This document shows, piece after piece, positions 34,685-43,817 of a DNA stretch of 64,000 nucleotides. The number at the start of each line of letters is the position of its first letter. Positions within the stretch are counted from its first letter, which is position 1. The translations under genes and the position numbers were made by a program. This DNA comes from Streptomyces sp. NBC_01446. Its GTDB lineage: Bacteria; Actinomycetota; Actinomycetes; Streptomycetales; Streptomycetaceae. Under the pieces are notes generated by a model that did not search any database, had not been told where the DNA came from, and saw only the letters and a program-made list of their open reading frames with translations. Location of the stretch: positions 4,984,001-5,048,000 of the forward strand of contig NZ_JAPEPO010000001.1 in the NCBI RefSeq assembly GCF_026340095.1, read 5' to 3'.

Positions 34685-35101
34685 ATGCTGACCCTGACCC
34701 AGGCCCTCTACGACCAGATCGTGGCCCACGCGCGCGCCGACCACCCCGACGAGGCGTGCGGCGTCGTCGCGGGACCGGTGGGCACCGGCAGGCCCGAGCG
34801 CTTCATCCCGATGCTCAACGCCGCCCGCTCGCCCACGTTCTACGAGTTCGACTCGGGTGACCTGCTGAAGCTGTACCGCGAGATGGACGACCGGGACGAG
34901 GAGCCCGTGATCATCTACCACTCGCACACCGCGACCGAGGCCCACCCCTCCCGCACCGACATCACCTACGCGAACGAGCCGGGCGCCCACTACGTCCTCG
35001 TCTCCACCGCGGACACCGACGACGCGGGACCCTTCCAGTTCCGCTCCTTCCGGATCGTCGAGGGCGTCGTGACCGAGGAAGAGGTCGAGGTCACCCCGTA
35101 G
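34685..35101 (+). CDS. mec: JAMM-family metallopeptidase, CysO-cysteine hydrolase (Mec)
   Basis: A 138-residue zinc peptidase with the JAMM signature: Glu23 in HPDEACG and HSHTATEAHPSRTD with His79, His81, Ser89 and Asp92. In Mycobacterium tuberculosis the Mec+ enzyme releases cysteine from the CysO-cysteine adduct, with genes mec, cysO and cysM adjacent. The same order mec, cysO, cysM is present here, which supports the name. A second possible task is to trim the GGMA tail of this CysO. The gene starts at ATG 34685 right after the terminator of the permease. Confidence 0.92.
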   Translation: MLTLTQALYDQIVAHARADHPDEACGVVAGPVGTGRPERFIPMLNAARSPTFYEFDSGDLLKLYREMDDRDEEPVIIYHSHTATEAHPSRTDITYANEPGAHYVLVSTADTDDAGPFQFRSFRIVEGVVTEEEVEVTP

Positions 35102-35206
35102 CCATGGCCCGCGTTCCCGGATACGTGTCCCACTCAGCGGACGGATATCGACCACATGGTGAGATCACACTCCGGGATCCCGGACGGGAATCGATACGAT
35201 GACCCC

Positions 35207-35311
35207 ATGGTTCTTCACGACGTGAGCGACAAGACGCCGGGCATGCTGCTCGTGGCGCGCCTCCACGTCGACCTGTGCCGCCTCGCCAGCGCCATCTGTC
35301 CCGATTCCTGA
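35207..35311 (+). CDS. Short leader peptide upstream of cysO-cysM (34 residues)
   Basis: ATG 35207 to TGA 35309 encodes 34 residues that begin MVLHDVSDKTPGMLLVAR and continue LHVDLCRLASAIC. The run of Leu/Arg/His and two Cys codons close to the end is the pattern of the short peptides annotated as putative leader peptides before sulfur genes in Streptomyces. A stalled ribosome at the Cys codons would change folding of the following RNA, where a hairpin lies at 35350-35368. The ORF is too short for routine gene finders. It sits between mec and cysO and has the protein-like codon use of a real gene. Confidence 0.75.
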   Translation: MVLHDVSDKTPGMLLVARLHVDLCRLASAICPDS

Positions 35312-35349
35312 CGCGTCCCCCGCACTGCTTCGCAGGCTTCGGGCCGCTG

Positions 35350-35368
35350 CGGCGGACCCAGTCCGCCG
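35350..35368 (+). promoter_or_regulatory. Hairpin downstream of the leader peptide
   Basis: CGGCGGAC and GTCCGCCG form an 8-bp stem with loop CCA. It lies 39 nt after the leader stop codon and 80 nt before cysO. It could be an attenuator or sequestering element controlled by the leader peptide; no alternative pairing with the leader was established. Confidence 0.4.
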
Positions 35369-35447
35369 GTCCGACGTGTCGTGGGCACCGCTGCTTCAGC
35401 GCACGCCAAAGCCCTTCCGTACCCTCCCCTGCTACTGGAGTCCAGCC

Positions 35448-35726
35448 ATGGCCATCGAGGTCCGCATCCCGACCATCCTCCGCACCTACACCGACGGCCA
35501 GAAGTCCGTCGAGGGCAGTGGAGACACGCTCGCCGAGCTCTTCGCCGACCTCGAGACCCGTCACACGGGCATCCAGGCCCGCATCGTGGACGGAGAGCAG
35601 CTGCGCCGCTTCGTGAACGTCTACCTGAACGACGAGGACGTCCGCTTCCTCGACGGCATCACCACCAAGCTCACCGACGGCGACAACGTCACGATCCTGC
35701 CGGCCGTGGCCGGCGGCATGGCCTGA
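35448..35726 (+). CDS. cysO: CysO, ubiquitin-like sulfur carrier (MoaD/ThiS family)
   Basis: A 92-residue beta-grasp protein (AIEVRIPTILRTYTDGQKSV, LAELFADLETRH, VNVYLNDEDVRFLDGITT, VTILPAVAGGMA). In M. tuberculosis the C-terminal Gly-Gly is made a thiocarboxylate and donates sulfur to O-phosphoserine bound in CysM. Here the GG is followed by Met-Ala, so the last two residues must be removed first. The ATG at 35448 follows GGAG. The gene is 5 bp from cysM and clearly co-transcribed with it. Confidence 0.93.
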   Translation: MAIEVRIPTILRTYTDGQKSVEGSGDTLAELFADLETRHTGIQARIVDGEQLRRFVNVYLNDEDVRFLDGITTKLTDGDNVTILPAVAGGMA

Positions 35727-35731
35727 TCGGG

Positions 35732-36682
35732 ATGCGGTACGACTCCCCGCTCGCCGCGGTCGGCAACACGCCCCTGGTGCGGCTGCCGCGGCTCTCGCCG
35801 TCCGAGGACGTACGGATCTGGGCGAAGCTCGAGGACCGCAACCCGACCGGCTCCATCAAGGACCGCCCCGCGCTCCACATGATCGAGCAGGCCGAGAAGG
35901 ACGGCCGGCTCACCCCCGGCTGCACCATTCTGGAGCCGACCTCGGGCAACACCGGCATCTCGCTGGCCATGGCGGCCCGCCTCAAGGGCTACCGCATGGT
36001 GTGCGTCATGCCGGAGAACACGTCGCAGGAGCGCAGGGACCTGCTCGCCATGTGGGGCGCCGAGATCATCCCGTCGCCCGCGGCGGGCGGCTCCAACACC
36101 GCCGTCCGCATCGCCAAGGAACTGAGCGCGCAGCACCCGGACTGGGTGATGCTCTACCAGTACGGCAACCCGGACAACGCCGGCGCCCACTACGCGACGA
36201 CCGGCCCCGAGATCCTCGCCGACCTGCCCTCCGTCACGCACTTCGTGGCGGGCCTCGGCACGACGGGCACTCTCATGGGCGTCGGCCGCTACCTGCGCGA
36301 GCAGAAGCCGGACGTCAAGATCGTCGCCGCGGAGCCGCGCTACGACGACCTGGTCTACGGCCTGCGCAACCTCGACGAGGGCTTCGTCCCCGAGCTGTAC
36401 GACGCCTCCGTCCTGACCACCCGCTTCTCGGTCGGCTCCGCCGACGCGGTGACCCGCACCCGTGAACTCCTCCAGCAGGAGGGCATCTTCGCGGGCGTCT
36501 CCACGGGAGCGGCCCTGCACGCGGCGATCGGCGTCGGCCGCAAGGCGGTCGCGGCCGGAGAGCCCGCCGACATCGTCTTCGTGGTCGCCGACGGCGGCTG
36601 GAAGTACCTGTCGACCGGCGTCTACACGGCGGCCACGACGGAAGAAGCGATCGAGACGCTGCACGGCCAGCTCTGGGCGTGA
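35732..36682 (+). CDS. cysM: Cysteine synthase CysM (PLP-dependent, CysO-type)
   Basis: A 316-residue fold-type II PLP enzyme. The PLP lysine is Lys43 in NPTGSIKDRPA. The phosphate/substrate loop EPTSGNTGISLAM and the PLP phosphate loop GLGTTGTLMGVG are present. In the CysO-dependent type the enzyme uses O-phosphoserine and CysO-thiocarboxylate rather than free sulfide; the adjacent cysO and mec genes support that. ATG at 35732 is 5 bp after the cysO stop. A strong terminator follows at 36698-36736. Confidence 0.95.
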   Translation: MRYDSPLAAVGNTPLVRLPRLSPSEDVRIWAKLEDRNPTGSIKDRPALHMIEQAEKDGRLTPGCTILEPTSGNTGISLAMAARLKGYRMVCVMPENTSQERRDLLAMWGAEIIPSPAAGGSNTAVRIAKELSAQHPDWVMLYQYGNPDNAGAHYATTGPEILADLPSVTHFVAGLGTTGTLMGVGRYLREQKPDVKIVAAEPRYDDLVYGLRNLDEGFVPELYDASVLTTRFSVGSADAVTRTRELLQQEGIFAGVSTGAALHAAIGVGRKAVAAGEPADIVFVVADGGWKYLSTGVYTAATTEEAIETLHGQLWA

Positions 36683-36697
36683 GCACGAATCGTCGAA

Positions 36698-36736
36698 GCG
36701 GGGGCCGGGCCGGCAGCAGTACGGCCCGGCCCCCGC
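36698..36736 (+). terminator. Terminator after cysM
   Basis: Perfect 15-bp arms GCGGGGGCCGGGCCG and CGGCCCGGCCCCCGC with a 9-nt loop, 16 bp after the cysM stop. Confidence 0.85.
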
Positions 36737-36856
36737 TCGCACGTAAGCCCACTCTCACGTAAGCCCGCTTCTACGTAAGCCCGTTTTCGCTCAGGCCCGC
36801 TTCTGCGCAAGCCGCTGTCACGTAAGCCCGCGGGCACGTCAGCCGGCTCTCACGTC
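36737..36856. repeat. Imperfect 16-bp repeat array
   Basis: About seven degenerate copies of a unit close to CTCACGTAAGCCCGCT follow one another without spacer between the cysM terminator and the end of the PemK/MazF-like gene. Examples are CGCACGTAAGCCCACT, CTCACGTAAGCCCGCT and TCTACGTAAGCCCGTT. The last copies decay and reach the stop codon of the opposite gene. Confidence 0.75.
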
Positions 36857-37358
36857 ACCCCGCAAGATGCCGGACCTGGTCCCAGACCACCGGGTCCAGC
36901 ACCCCGGCCCTGCGCCGGAAGTCACCCACGGGAACCTCGCGGAGTTCATCCGTCTCCAGGAAGCTCGGCCTGCCCTGCGCGTCGCCCACGGAGCCCGGCG
37001 GCAGCGCGATCACCCCGGCCCGCTCGTCGTGGTACTTGCTGGTGATCTTCGCAACGCGCGCCTGCCGCCGGCGCACCGTCAGCACGAGGCACGGCCGGTC
37101 CTTGGCCTGCCTCTCGCCCACCACCGCCCTGCCTGACGCGCTACGCGCGGCCCCTTTTGACGCCGGCGCGTCCTCGTACGGCACCAGCGCCCACCAGATC
37201 TCGCCCGGCTGCGGCCGCGCACCCGGTCCGCGGGGCCCCCGTGGCGGGCGGGTCCGGCCGCCGGGCCGACGGTGCCCGCGCCCCCACCCGTCGACGAGCG
37301 TCGCGACGAGCGCGAGCAGCAGCACCGCGGCGAGCGCGAGCCACCATGACGTGTCCAT
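36855..37358 (-). CDS. PemK/MazF-family protein with N-terminal membrane anchor
   Basis: A 167-residue protein. The start MDTSWWLALAAVLLLALVAT forms one membrane helix, followed by an Arg/Gly/Pro-rich linker and a PemK/MazF-like beta-barrel of about 100 residues (PQPGEIWWALVPYEDA, DRPCLVLTVRRRQARVAKIT, LREVPVGDFRRRAGVLDP). MazF toxins are ribonucleases and are paired with a small antitoxin gene; none is seen here, and a membrane anchor is unusual. It may have lost toxicity. The chosen start gives the anchor and no ribosome binding site is clear. Confidence 0.75.
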   Translation of the reverse strand: MDTSWWLALAAVLLLALVATLVDGWGRGHRRPGGRTRPPRGPRGPGARPQPGEIWWALVPYEDAPASKGAARSASGRAVVGERQAKDRPCLVLTVRRRQARVAKITSKYHDERAGVIALPPGSVGDAQGRPSFLETDELREVPVGDFRRRAGVLDPVVWDQVRHLAG

Positions 37359-37566
37359 ACGGAAGACGGTACCGGTGGCACCCGCGCGACGCCGCACCTG
37401 ACGCACGCCCCCCGAACCGGTGACAGCACAGGTGAGTTCTCCCACAACGGCCCACGACGGAGGAGCGACCGGCCCTTTTGCGCCTTACGCTCGACGGACC
37501 GCTCGACCCCTCTTCCTTCTGCTCCCCACCCGCTCTCTGACTGCCAGCGCGGAGGTTCCGGCTCTT

Positions 37567-38319
37567 ATGAAGCTCACCGTCGTCGGCTGCTCGGGGTCGT
37601 TCCCGTCCGCGGATTCGGCCTGCTCGAGCTACCTCGTCGAGGCCGACGGCTTCCGGCTGCTACTCGACATGGGCAACGGCGCCCTGGGCGAGTTGCAGCG
37701 CCACTGTGGTCTCTACGACCTCGACGCGATCTTCCTCAGCCATCTGCACGCCGACCACTGCATCGACATGTGCGGCTACTTCGTGGCGCGCTACTACCGC
37801 CACGACGGCGGCCGCTGCGCCCCGATCCCGGTCTACGGCCCCGAGGGCACGGAACAGCGCCTCACCACGGCGTACGCGGACACGCCCTCCGCCTCCTCGA
37901 TGAGTGAGGTCTTCGACTTCCACACCGTGAAGCCGGGCTGGCACGAGATCGGCCCGTTCACCGTGCGCACGGAGAAGGTGTGCCACCCCGTGGAGGCGTA
38001 CGGCATCCGCGTCGAGCACGATGGCAGGTCACTCACGTACTCCGGGGACACGGGCGCGTGCGCCGTGCTCGACGAACTCGCCGCGGACAGTGACCTGTTC
38101 CTGTGCGAGGCGGCGTTCACGCACGGCAAGGAGAACATCCCCGACCTCCACCTCAACGGCCGCGAGGCGGGCGCGTCCGCGGCCAGGGCCGGCGCCCGCC
38201 GCCTCGTCCTCACCCACATCCCGCCGTGGACGGACCCCGAGGTCAACCTCGCGGACGCCCGCGCCGTGTACGCCGGACCGGCCGAACTGGCCGCGCCCGG
38301 GCGCGTGTACGAGATCTGA
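37567..38319 (+). CDS. Metallo-beta-lactamase-fold hydrolase (RNase Z-like group)
   Basis: A 250-residue cytoplasmic enzyme. The metal motif is SHLHADHCID (HxHxDH), with GCSGSFPSADSACSSYLVE at the start, GDTGAC and LTHIPPW further on. Fold and length fit the RNase Z/phosphodiesterase-like group, but the RNase Z flexible arm is not seen. Actual substrate unknown; it could be a phosphodiesterase, lactonase or thiol esterase. ATG at 37567 is set by the first beta strand (MKLTVVGCSGSF). It is followed by a bidirectional terminator. Confidence 0.85.
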   Translation: MKLTVVGCSGSFPSADSACSSYLVEADGFRLLLDMGNGALGELQRHCGLYDLDAIFLSHLHADHCIDMCGYFVARYYRHDGGRCAPIPVYGPEGTEQRLTTAYADTPSASSMSEVFDFHTVKPGWHEIGPFTVRTEKVCHPVEAYGIRVEHDGRSLTYSGDTGACAVLDELAADSDLFLCEAAFTHGKENIPDLHLNGREAGASAARAGARRLVLTHIPPWTDPEVNLADARAVYAGPAELAAPGRVYEI

Positions 38320-38330
38320 GCCCGGCATGA

Positions 38331-38369
38331 CGAAGGCCCCCGGAACCGCATCGGTTCCGGGGGCCTTCG
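38331..38369. terminator. Bidirectional terminator between convergent genes
   Basis: Perfect 18-bp arms CGAAGGCCCCCGGAACCG and CGGTTCCGGGGGCCTTCG with loop CAT, between the MBL-fold gene (plus) and nagE2 (minus). Confidence 0.9.
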
Positions 38370-38390
38370 CCGTCGTGCGGGGGCCGGGGC

Positions 38391-39656
<1,266 letters not shown>

Positions 39657-39735
39657 AACTTCCTCCAGTAGGCAAGGCGCCGCCCGGGGGAAAGGTGGGG
39701 ACGGCGGCGTCTCGGAAACCCGGCTCTGCGGCCGC

Positions 39736-39767
39736 GTGGTCTACACCACTCAGTGGTGTAGACCTGT
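39736..39767 (-). promoter_or_regulatory. Double dre site (DasR operator) upstream of nagE2
   Basis: GTGGTCTACACCACT and AGTGGTGTAGACCTGT lie side by side; together they form a perfect palindrome of 13-bp arms around one C (39738-39764). Both match the DasR consensus, close to A(C/G)TGGTCTAGACCA(C/G)T. DasR is the GntR-type repressor released by GlcN-6-P. The site is 80-111 bp upstream of the nagE2 start. Confidence 0.88.
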
Positions 39768-39852
39768 TGTAGCACGGTGAAGGTCGTATAAGGAACCCGC
39801 TCCTTCCCGGGATCCTTGTGCGCTCGGTCATATGCGACAGCGCGAAACAAAA

Positions 39853-39876
39853 CCCCCGGACCAGGAGGTCCGGGGG
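39853..39876 (-). terminator. Terminator of nagE1
   Basis: On the minus strand: CCCCCGGACC, loop TCCT, GGTCCGGGGG, then TTTTGTTTCG. A textbook rho-independent terminator, 33 bp after the nagE1 stop. Confidence 0.92.
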
Positions 39877-39908
39877 CTTCGGGAGCTCGGGGCTCGGGGG
39901 AGCGGGAG

Positions 39909-41198
39909 TCAGGCCTTCGTGACGTCCTCGACCTGGTCCTCCGGCTCGCGGCCCGGCGTCTTCAGGTCGAACTTGGTGATCGCGAATCTGAAGATCGCGT
40001 AGTAGACCGCCGCGAAGGCCAGCCCGATCGGGATGATCAGCCAAGGCTTGGTCGCCAAGCTCCAGTTGATGACGTAGTCGATCAGACCCGCCGAGAAACT
40101 GAAACCGTCGTGCACGCCGAGCGCCCACGTCACCGCCATCGAGACACCGGTGAGAACCGCGTGGATCGCGTAGAGCACCGGTGCCACGAAGAGGAACGAG
40201 TACTCGATCGGCTCGGTGATGCCGGTGACGAACGAAGTCAGGGCGACCGACAGCATCAGGCCGCCGACCACCTTGCGCCGCTCCGGGCGTGCGCAGTGCG
40301 TCATCGCCAGACACGCGGCCGGCAGCGCGAACATCATGATCGGGAAGAAGCCCGAGGTGAACTGGCCCGCGTTCGGGTCGCCCGCCAGGAACATGTTGAT
40401 GTCACCGTGCACCTCGGTGCCGTCCGGCTTCGTGTACGTACCGAACTGGAACCAGATGGGCACGTTCAGGAACTGATGCAGGCCGATCACCAGCAGCGCG
40501 CGGTTGGCGACACCGAAGATGCCGGAGCCGAGCCAGTCCAGACCCACGAGCCAGTCGCTGAAGCTCTCCAGGGCGTCACCGATCGGCGGCCAGATCCACA
40601 GACAGATCGCGGCGACGACGATGGCGACGAACGCCATGATGATCGGGACGAGACGGCGGCCGTTGAAGAAGCCCAGCCAGTCGACCAGCTTCGTGCGGTG
40701 GAAACGCTGCCAGAAGAAGGAGGCGAGCAGGCCCATGACGATGCCGCCGAAGACACCCGGATTCTGGTAGGTGTACGCCGCCACCGAATGGTCCACCGTC
40801 ACCTGGCACCCCGTCGCGACCGCCTGGGAGCCCGCCGGGCAGGCCTCGGGGAACTGGCGCAGGACGTTGTAGTAGACGAGGAAACCGACGACCGCCGCGA
40901 GCGCCGTCGAACCGTCCGCCTTCTTGGCCATGCCGATCGCCACACCGATGCAGAACAGCAGCGGAAGACCGAGCGCGCCGTCGAGCAGGGCGCCACCGGC
41001 GCCGACCATCACCTTGGAGACATCCGTCCACCCCAGGCCCTGGTCACCGAAGACGTCCGGCTGGCCGAGCCGGTTGAGGATGCCTGCCGCCGGCAGTACG
41101 GCGATGGGGAGTTGGAGACTGCGACCCATCTTCTGCAGCCCCTGGAAGAGGTTGTTCCAAGGGCTGGGTTTGTAGACGGCCGCGCTGTCGGCGCTCAT
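39909..41198 (-). CDS. nagE1: PTS N-acetylglucosamine EIIC permease (paralogue)
   Basis: A 429-residue EIIC that is closely similar to nagE2 in every helix (MGRSLQLPIAVLPAAGILNR, LGLPLLFCIGVAIGMAKKADG, GITEPIEYSFLFVAPVLYAI). A short extra stretch with two Cys (EACPAGSQAVATGCQVT) near residues 130-145 is not in nagE2 and should lie outside the membrane. The gene is divergent from nagF, with a dre site in the 228-bp gap. ATG at 41198 follows GGGAGGACG. The two permeases are probably an old tandem duplication. Confidence 0.92.
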   Translation of the reverse strand: MSADSAAVYKPSPWNNLFQGLQKMGRSLQLPIAVLPAAGILNRLGQPDVFGDQGLGWTDVSKVMVGAGGALLDGALGLPLLFCIGVAIGMAKKADGSTALAAVVGFLVYYNVLRQFPEACPAGSQAVATGCQVTVDHSVAAYTYQNPGVFGGIVMGLLASFFWQRFHRTKLVDWLGFFNGRRLVPIIMAFVAIVVAAICLWIWPPIGDALESFSDWLVGLDWLGSGIFGVANRALLVIGLHQFLNVPIWFQFGTYTKPDGTEVHGDINMFLAGDPNAGQFTSGFFPIMMFALPAACLAMTHCARPERRKVVGGLMLSVALTSFVTGITEPIEYSFLFVAPVLYAIHAVLTGVSMAVTWALGVHDGFSFSAGLIDYVINWSLATKPWLIIPIGLAFAAVYYAIFRFAITKFDLKTPGREPEDQVEDVTKA

Positions 41199-41250
41199 GG
41201 GCGTCCTCCCGGAACAAGGCGCTGGGGCAGTACGTTTGGCGGTCGTGGGA

Positions 41251-41268
41251 AACTGGTGTAGACCAGTT
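41251..41268. promoter_or_regulatory. dre site (DasR operator) between nagE1 and nagF
   Basis: AACTGGTGTAGACCAGTT: arms AACTGGT and ACCAGTT around GTAG. It fits the DasR consensus very well. It lies 53 bp upstream of nagE1 and 159 bp upstream of nagF, so one site can serve both divergent genes. Confidence 0.9.
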
Positions 41269-41426
41269 GGGGGACGGGTCGGTCGGCGCCGGCCTGTGAG
41301 GGCATGACGCCGTGATCGTCATCATTCGTCACGGGTTGCATGACCGCTCGTGAAGATGGGCCAACCGTGGGTTACCGTGACAAAGCGGGCCCATGGCGGG
41401 CCAAGAGAGAAGTCAGGGAGAACCAC

Positions 41427-41660
41427 ATGGCCACCAAGGCTGAGAAGATCGTCGCCGGGCTCGGCGGGCTCGACAACATCGAAGAGGTCGAGGGCTGCAT
41501 CACCCGCCTGCGCACCGAGGTCATCGACCCCAGCAAGGTCGACGAAGCCGCCCTGAAGGCCGCCGGCGCCCACGGCGTCGTCAAGATGGGCACCGCCATC
41601 CAGGTCGTCATCGGCACCGACGCCGACCCCATCGCCGCCGACATCGAAGACATGATGTGA
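41427..41660 (+). CDS. nagF: PTS N-acetylglucosamine EIIB
   Basis: A 77-residue EIIB protein. The phosphocysteine is Cys24 in EVEGCITRLRTEV, followed by DPSKVDEAALKAAGAHGVVKMGTAIQVVIG, as in all EIIB-Glc domains. It takes phosphate from EIIA and passes it to the sugar bound in NagE. The ATG at 41427 has AGGGAG upstream; a longer frame to 41340 adds non-conserved residues. It is followed by a terminator and then by rph. Confidence 0.93.
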   Translation: MATKAEKIVAGLGGLDNIEEVEGCITRLRTEVIDPSKVDEAALKAAGAHGVVKMGTAIQVVIGTDADPIAADIEDMM

Positions 41661-41693
41661 GCACCCGGCAACCCGCCTAGACACCACACGAAG

Positions 41694-41727
41694 AAGGCCC
41701 CTCACCGGACACCCGGAACGGGGCCTT
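41694..41727 (+). terminator. Terminator after nagF
   Basis: AAGGCCCC and GGGGCCTT arms with an 18-nt loop, followed by CGACGTTTTCG, 33 bp after the nagF stop and 24 bp before rph. Confidence 0.8.
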
Positions 41728-41751
41728 CGACGTTTTCGCTAGGCTCCCCCC

Positions 41752-42489
<738 letters not shown>

Positions 42490-42541
42490 AGAGCACGCCA
42501 AGTAGGGTGCAACCCGAAAGACGCCAACCGCGTCACTACGG

Positions 42542-42572
42542 ACGGGCGTACGGCACCTCGCCGTACGCCCGT
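42542..42572 (+). terminator. Hairpin after rph
   Basis: Perfect 13-bp arms ACGGGCGTACGGC and GCCGTACGCCCGT with loop ACCTC, 53 bp downstream of the rph stop and 26 bp before the lipoprotein start. No T-run follows, so it could also act as partial attenuator. Confidence 0.7.
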
Positions 42573-42597
42573 ATCCGCAACAGGGGAGGACCGCTCC

Positions 42598-42996
42598 ATG
42601 GCCGCGCGCCCACGCCACCGTCGCCGCATCGCCGTCATAGCCGCCACCGCGGCACTCATCGCCGTACCGGCCGCCGCCGGCTGCGGCGCGCTCGACAAGG
42701 CGCTCGACTGCGTCCAGACCGCCGACTCCATCGCCGACAGCGTCAGCGACCTCCAACAGGCTGTCGAGAACGCGACGAACGACCCCGCGCAGGCCGACAA
42801 GGCGCTCGACTCCATCGACAAGAACCTCGACAAGATCGGCGACAAGACCGACAACGCCGACGTCTCCAAGGCCGTCGACGACCTCAACACCGCCGTGGGC
42901 AACGTCCGTACGGCCATCAAGAACGGCGACGGAACCCCCGACATCACCCCCGTCACCGATGCCGCCGGCGAACTGACCAAGGTCTGCACGCCCTGA
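42598..42996 (+). CDS. Small helical lipoprotein
   Basis: A 132-residue lipoprotein: basic start (ARPRHRRRIAV), hydrophobic core, then AAAGC with acylated Cys29. The mature part is helical with heptad-like repeats (DKALDCVQTADSIADSVSDL, DKALDSIDKNLDKIGDKTDN) and ends with Cys in KVCTP. It has no known domain. ATG at 42598 follows GGGGAGGA. It lies between rph and rdgB and may belong to their transcript, although a hairpin lies before it. Confidence 0.7.
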   Translation: MAARPRHRRRIAVIAATAALIAVPAAAGCGALDKALDCVQTADSIADSVSDLQQAVENATNDPAQADKALDSIDKNLDKIGDKTDNADVSKAVDDLNTAVGNVRTAIKNGDGTPDITPVTDAAGELTKVCTP

Positions 42997-43042
42997 CACC
43001 GGCACGAGCACCGCCGCGAACACGGGCGCGATACTGGTCACC

Positions 43043-43648
43043 ATGACCCGCCTCATCCTCGCCACCCGCAACGCCGGCAAGATCACCGAGCTCAGGGCGA
43101 TCCTCGCCGACGCAGGCCTGCCCCACGACCTCGTCGGCGCGGACGCCTACCCCGACATCCCCGACGTCAGGGAAACCGGCGTCACCTTCGCCGAGAACGC
43201 CCTCCTCAAAGCCCACGCCCTCGCCAAGGCCACCGGCCTGCCCGCCGTCGCCGACGACTCGGGCCTGTGCGTCGATGTACTCGGCGGAGCGCCCGGCATC
43301 TTCTCCGCCCGCTGGGCCGGCCGCCACGGCGACGACAAGGCCAACCTCGACCTCCTCCTCGCCCAGCTCGGCGACATCGACTCCGACACCCACCGCGGCG
43401 CCCACTTCGCCTGCGCCGCGGCACTGGCCCTGCCGGACGGCACGGAGCGCGTGGTCGAGGGCCAGCTGCGCGGGGTGCTGCGGCACACCCCGTCGGGCTC
43501 GAACGGCTTCGGCTACGACCCGATCCTGCAGCCGGACGGGGAGATGCGGACGTGCGCGGAACTCACCCCGGACGAGAAGAACGCGATCTCCCACCGGGGC
43601 AAGGCATTTCGGGCGCTGGTGCCGGTGGTGCGGGAGTTGTTGGGCTGA
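43043..43648 (+). CDS. rdgB: Non-canonical purine NTP pyrophosphatase (RdgB/HAM1)
   Basis: A 201-residue house-cleaning enzyme that hydrolyses dITP, ITP and XTP. The family strings are LILATRNAGKITELRAIL at the N-terminus (nucleotide-binding T/SxNxxK), TFAENALLKAHALAKATGLP, VADDSGLCVDVLGGAPGIFSAR and GSNGFGYDPIL...AISHRGKAF near the end. The catalytic Asp is in ADDSG. ATG at 43043. It is followed at 50 bp by the minus-strand tRNA-Leu. Confidence 0.96.
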   Translation: MTRLILATRNAGKITELRAILADAGLPHDLVGADAYPDIPDVRETGVTFAENALLKAHALAKATGLPAVADDSGLCVDVLGGAPGIFSARWAGRHGDDKANLDLLLAQLGDIDSDTHRGAHFACAAALALPDGTERVVEGQLRGVLRHTPSGSNGFGYDPILQPDGEMRTCAELTPDEKNAISHRGKAFRALVPVVRELLG

Positions 43649-43697
43649 GATGCGAAGAAGGGCGCGGCGTCGGGAACGTCGCGCCCTTCATTGCCGG

Positions 43698-43781
43698 TGC
43701 GGCCTGAGGGATTCGAACCCTCACGGGATTTCTCCCATCGCGCCCTAAACGCGAGGCGTCTGCCAGTTCCGCCAAGGCCGC
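43698..43781 (-). tRNA. tRNA-Leu (anticodon UAG)
   Basis: An 84-nt class II tRNA on the minus strand: acceptor GCGGCCT/AGGCCGC with discriminator A, anticodon arm TCGCG-TTTAGGG-CGCGA giving anticodon TAG, long variable arm (TGGGAGAAATCCCG) and T-arm GAGGG-TTCGAAT-CCCTC. CCA is not encoded. It reads CUA/CUG-type Leu codons. It lies between rdgB and a decaying pair of HNH genes. Confidence 0.95.
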
Positions 43782-43817
43782 ATGGGCGCCCATGTTACGC
43801 GGTGGCATCTCGAGAAC

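Noticed and set aside
33067..34686. A 539-codon minus-strand frame opposite the amino-acid permease
   Set aside because: Asp/Glu/Arg/His-rich antisense translation of a membrane protein; no domain, and it covers the permease terminator.
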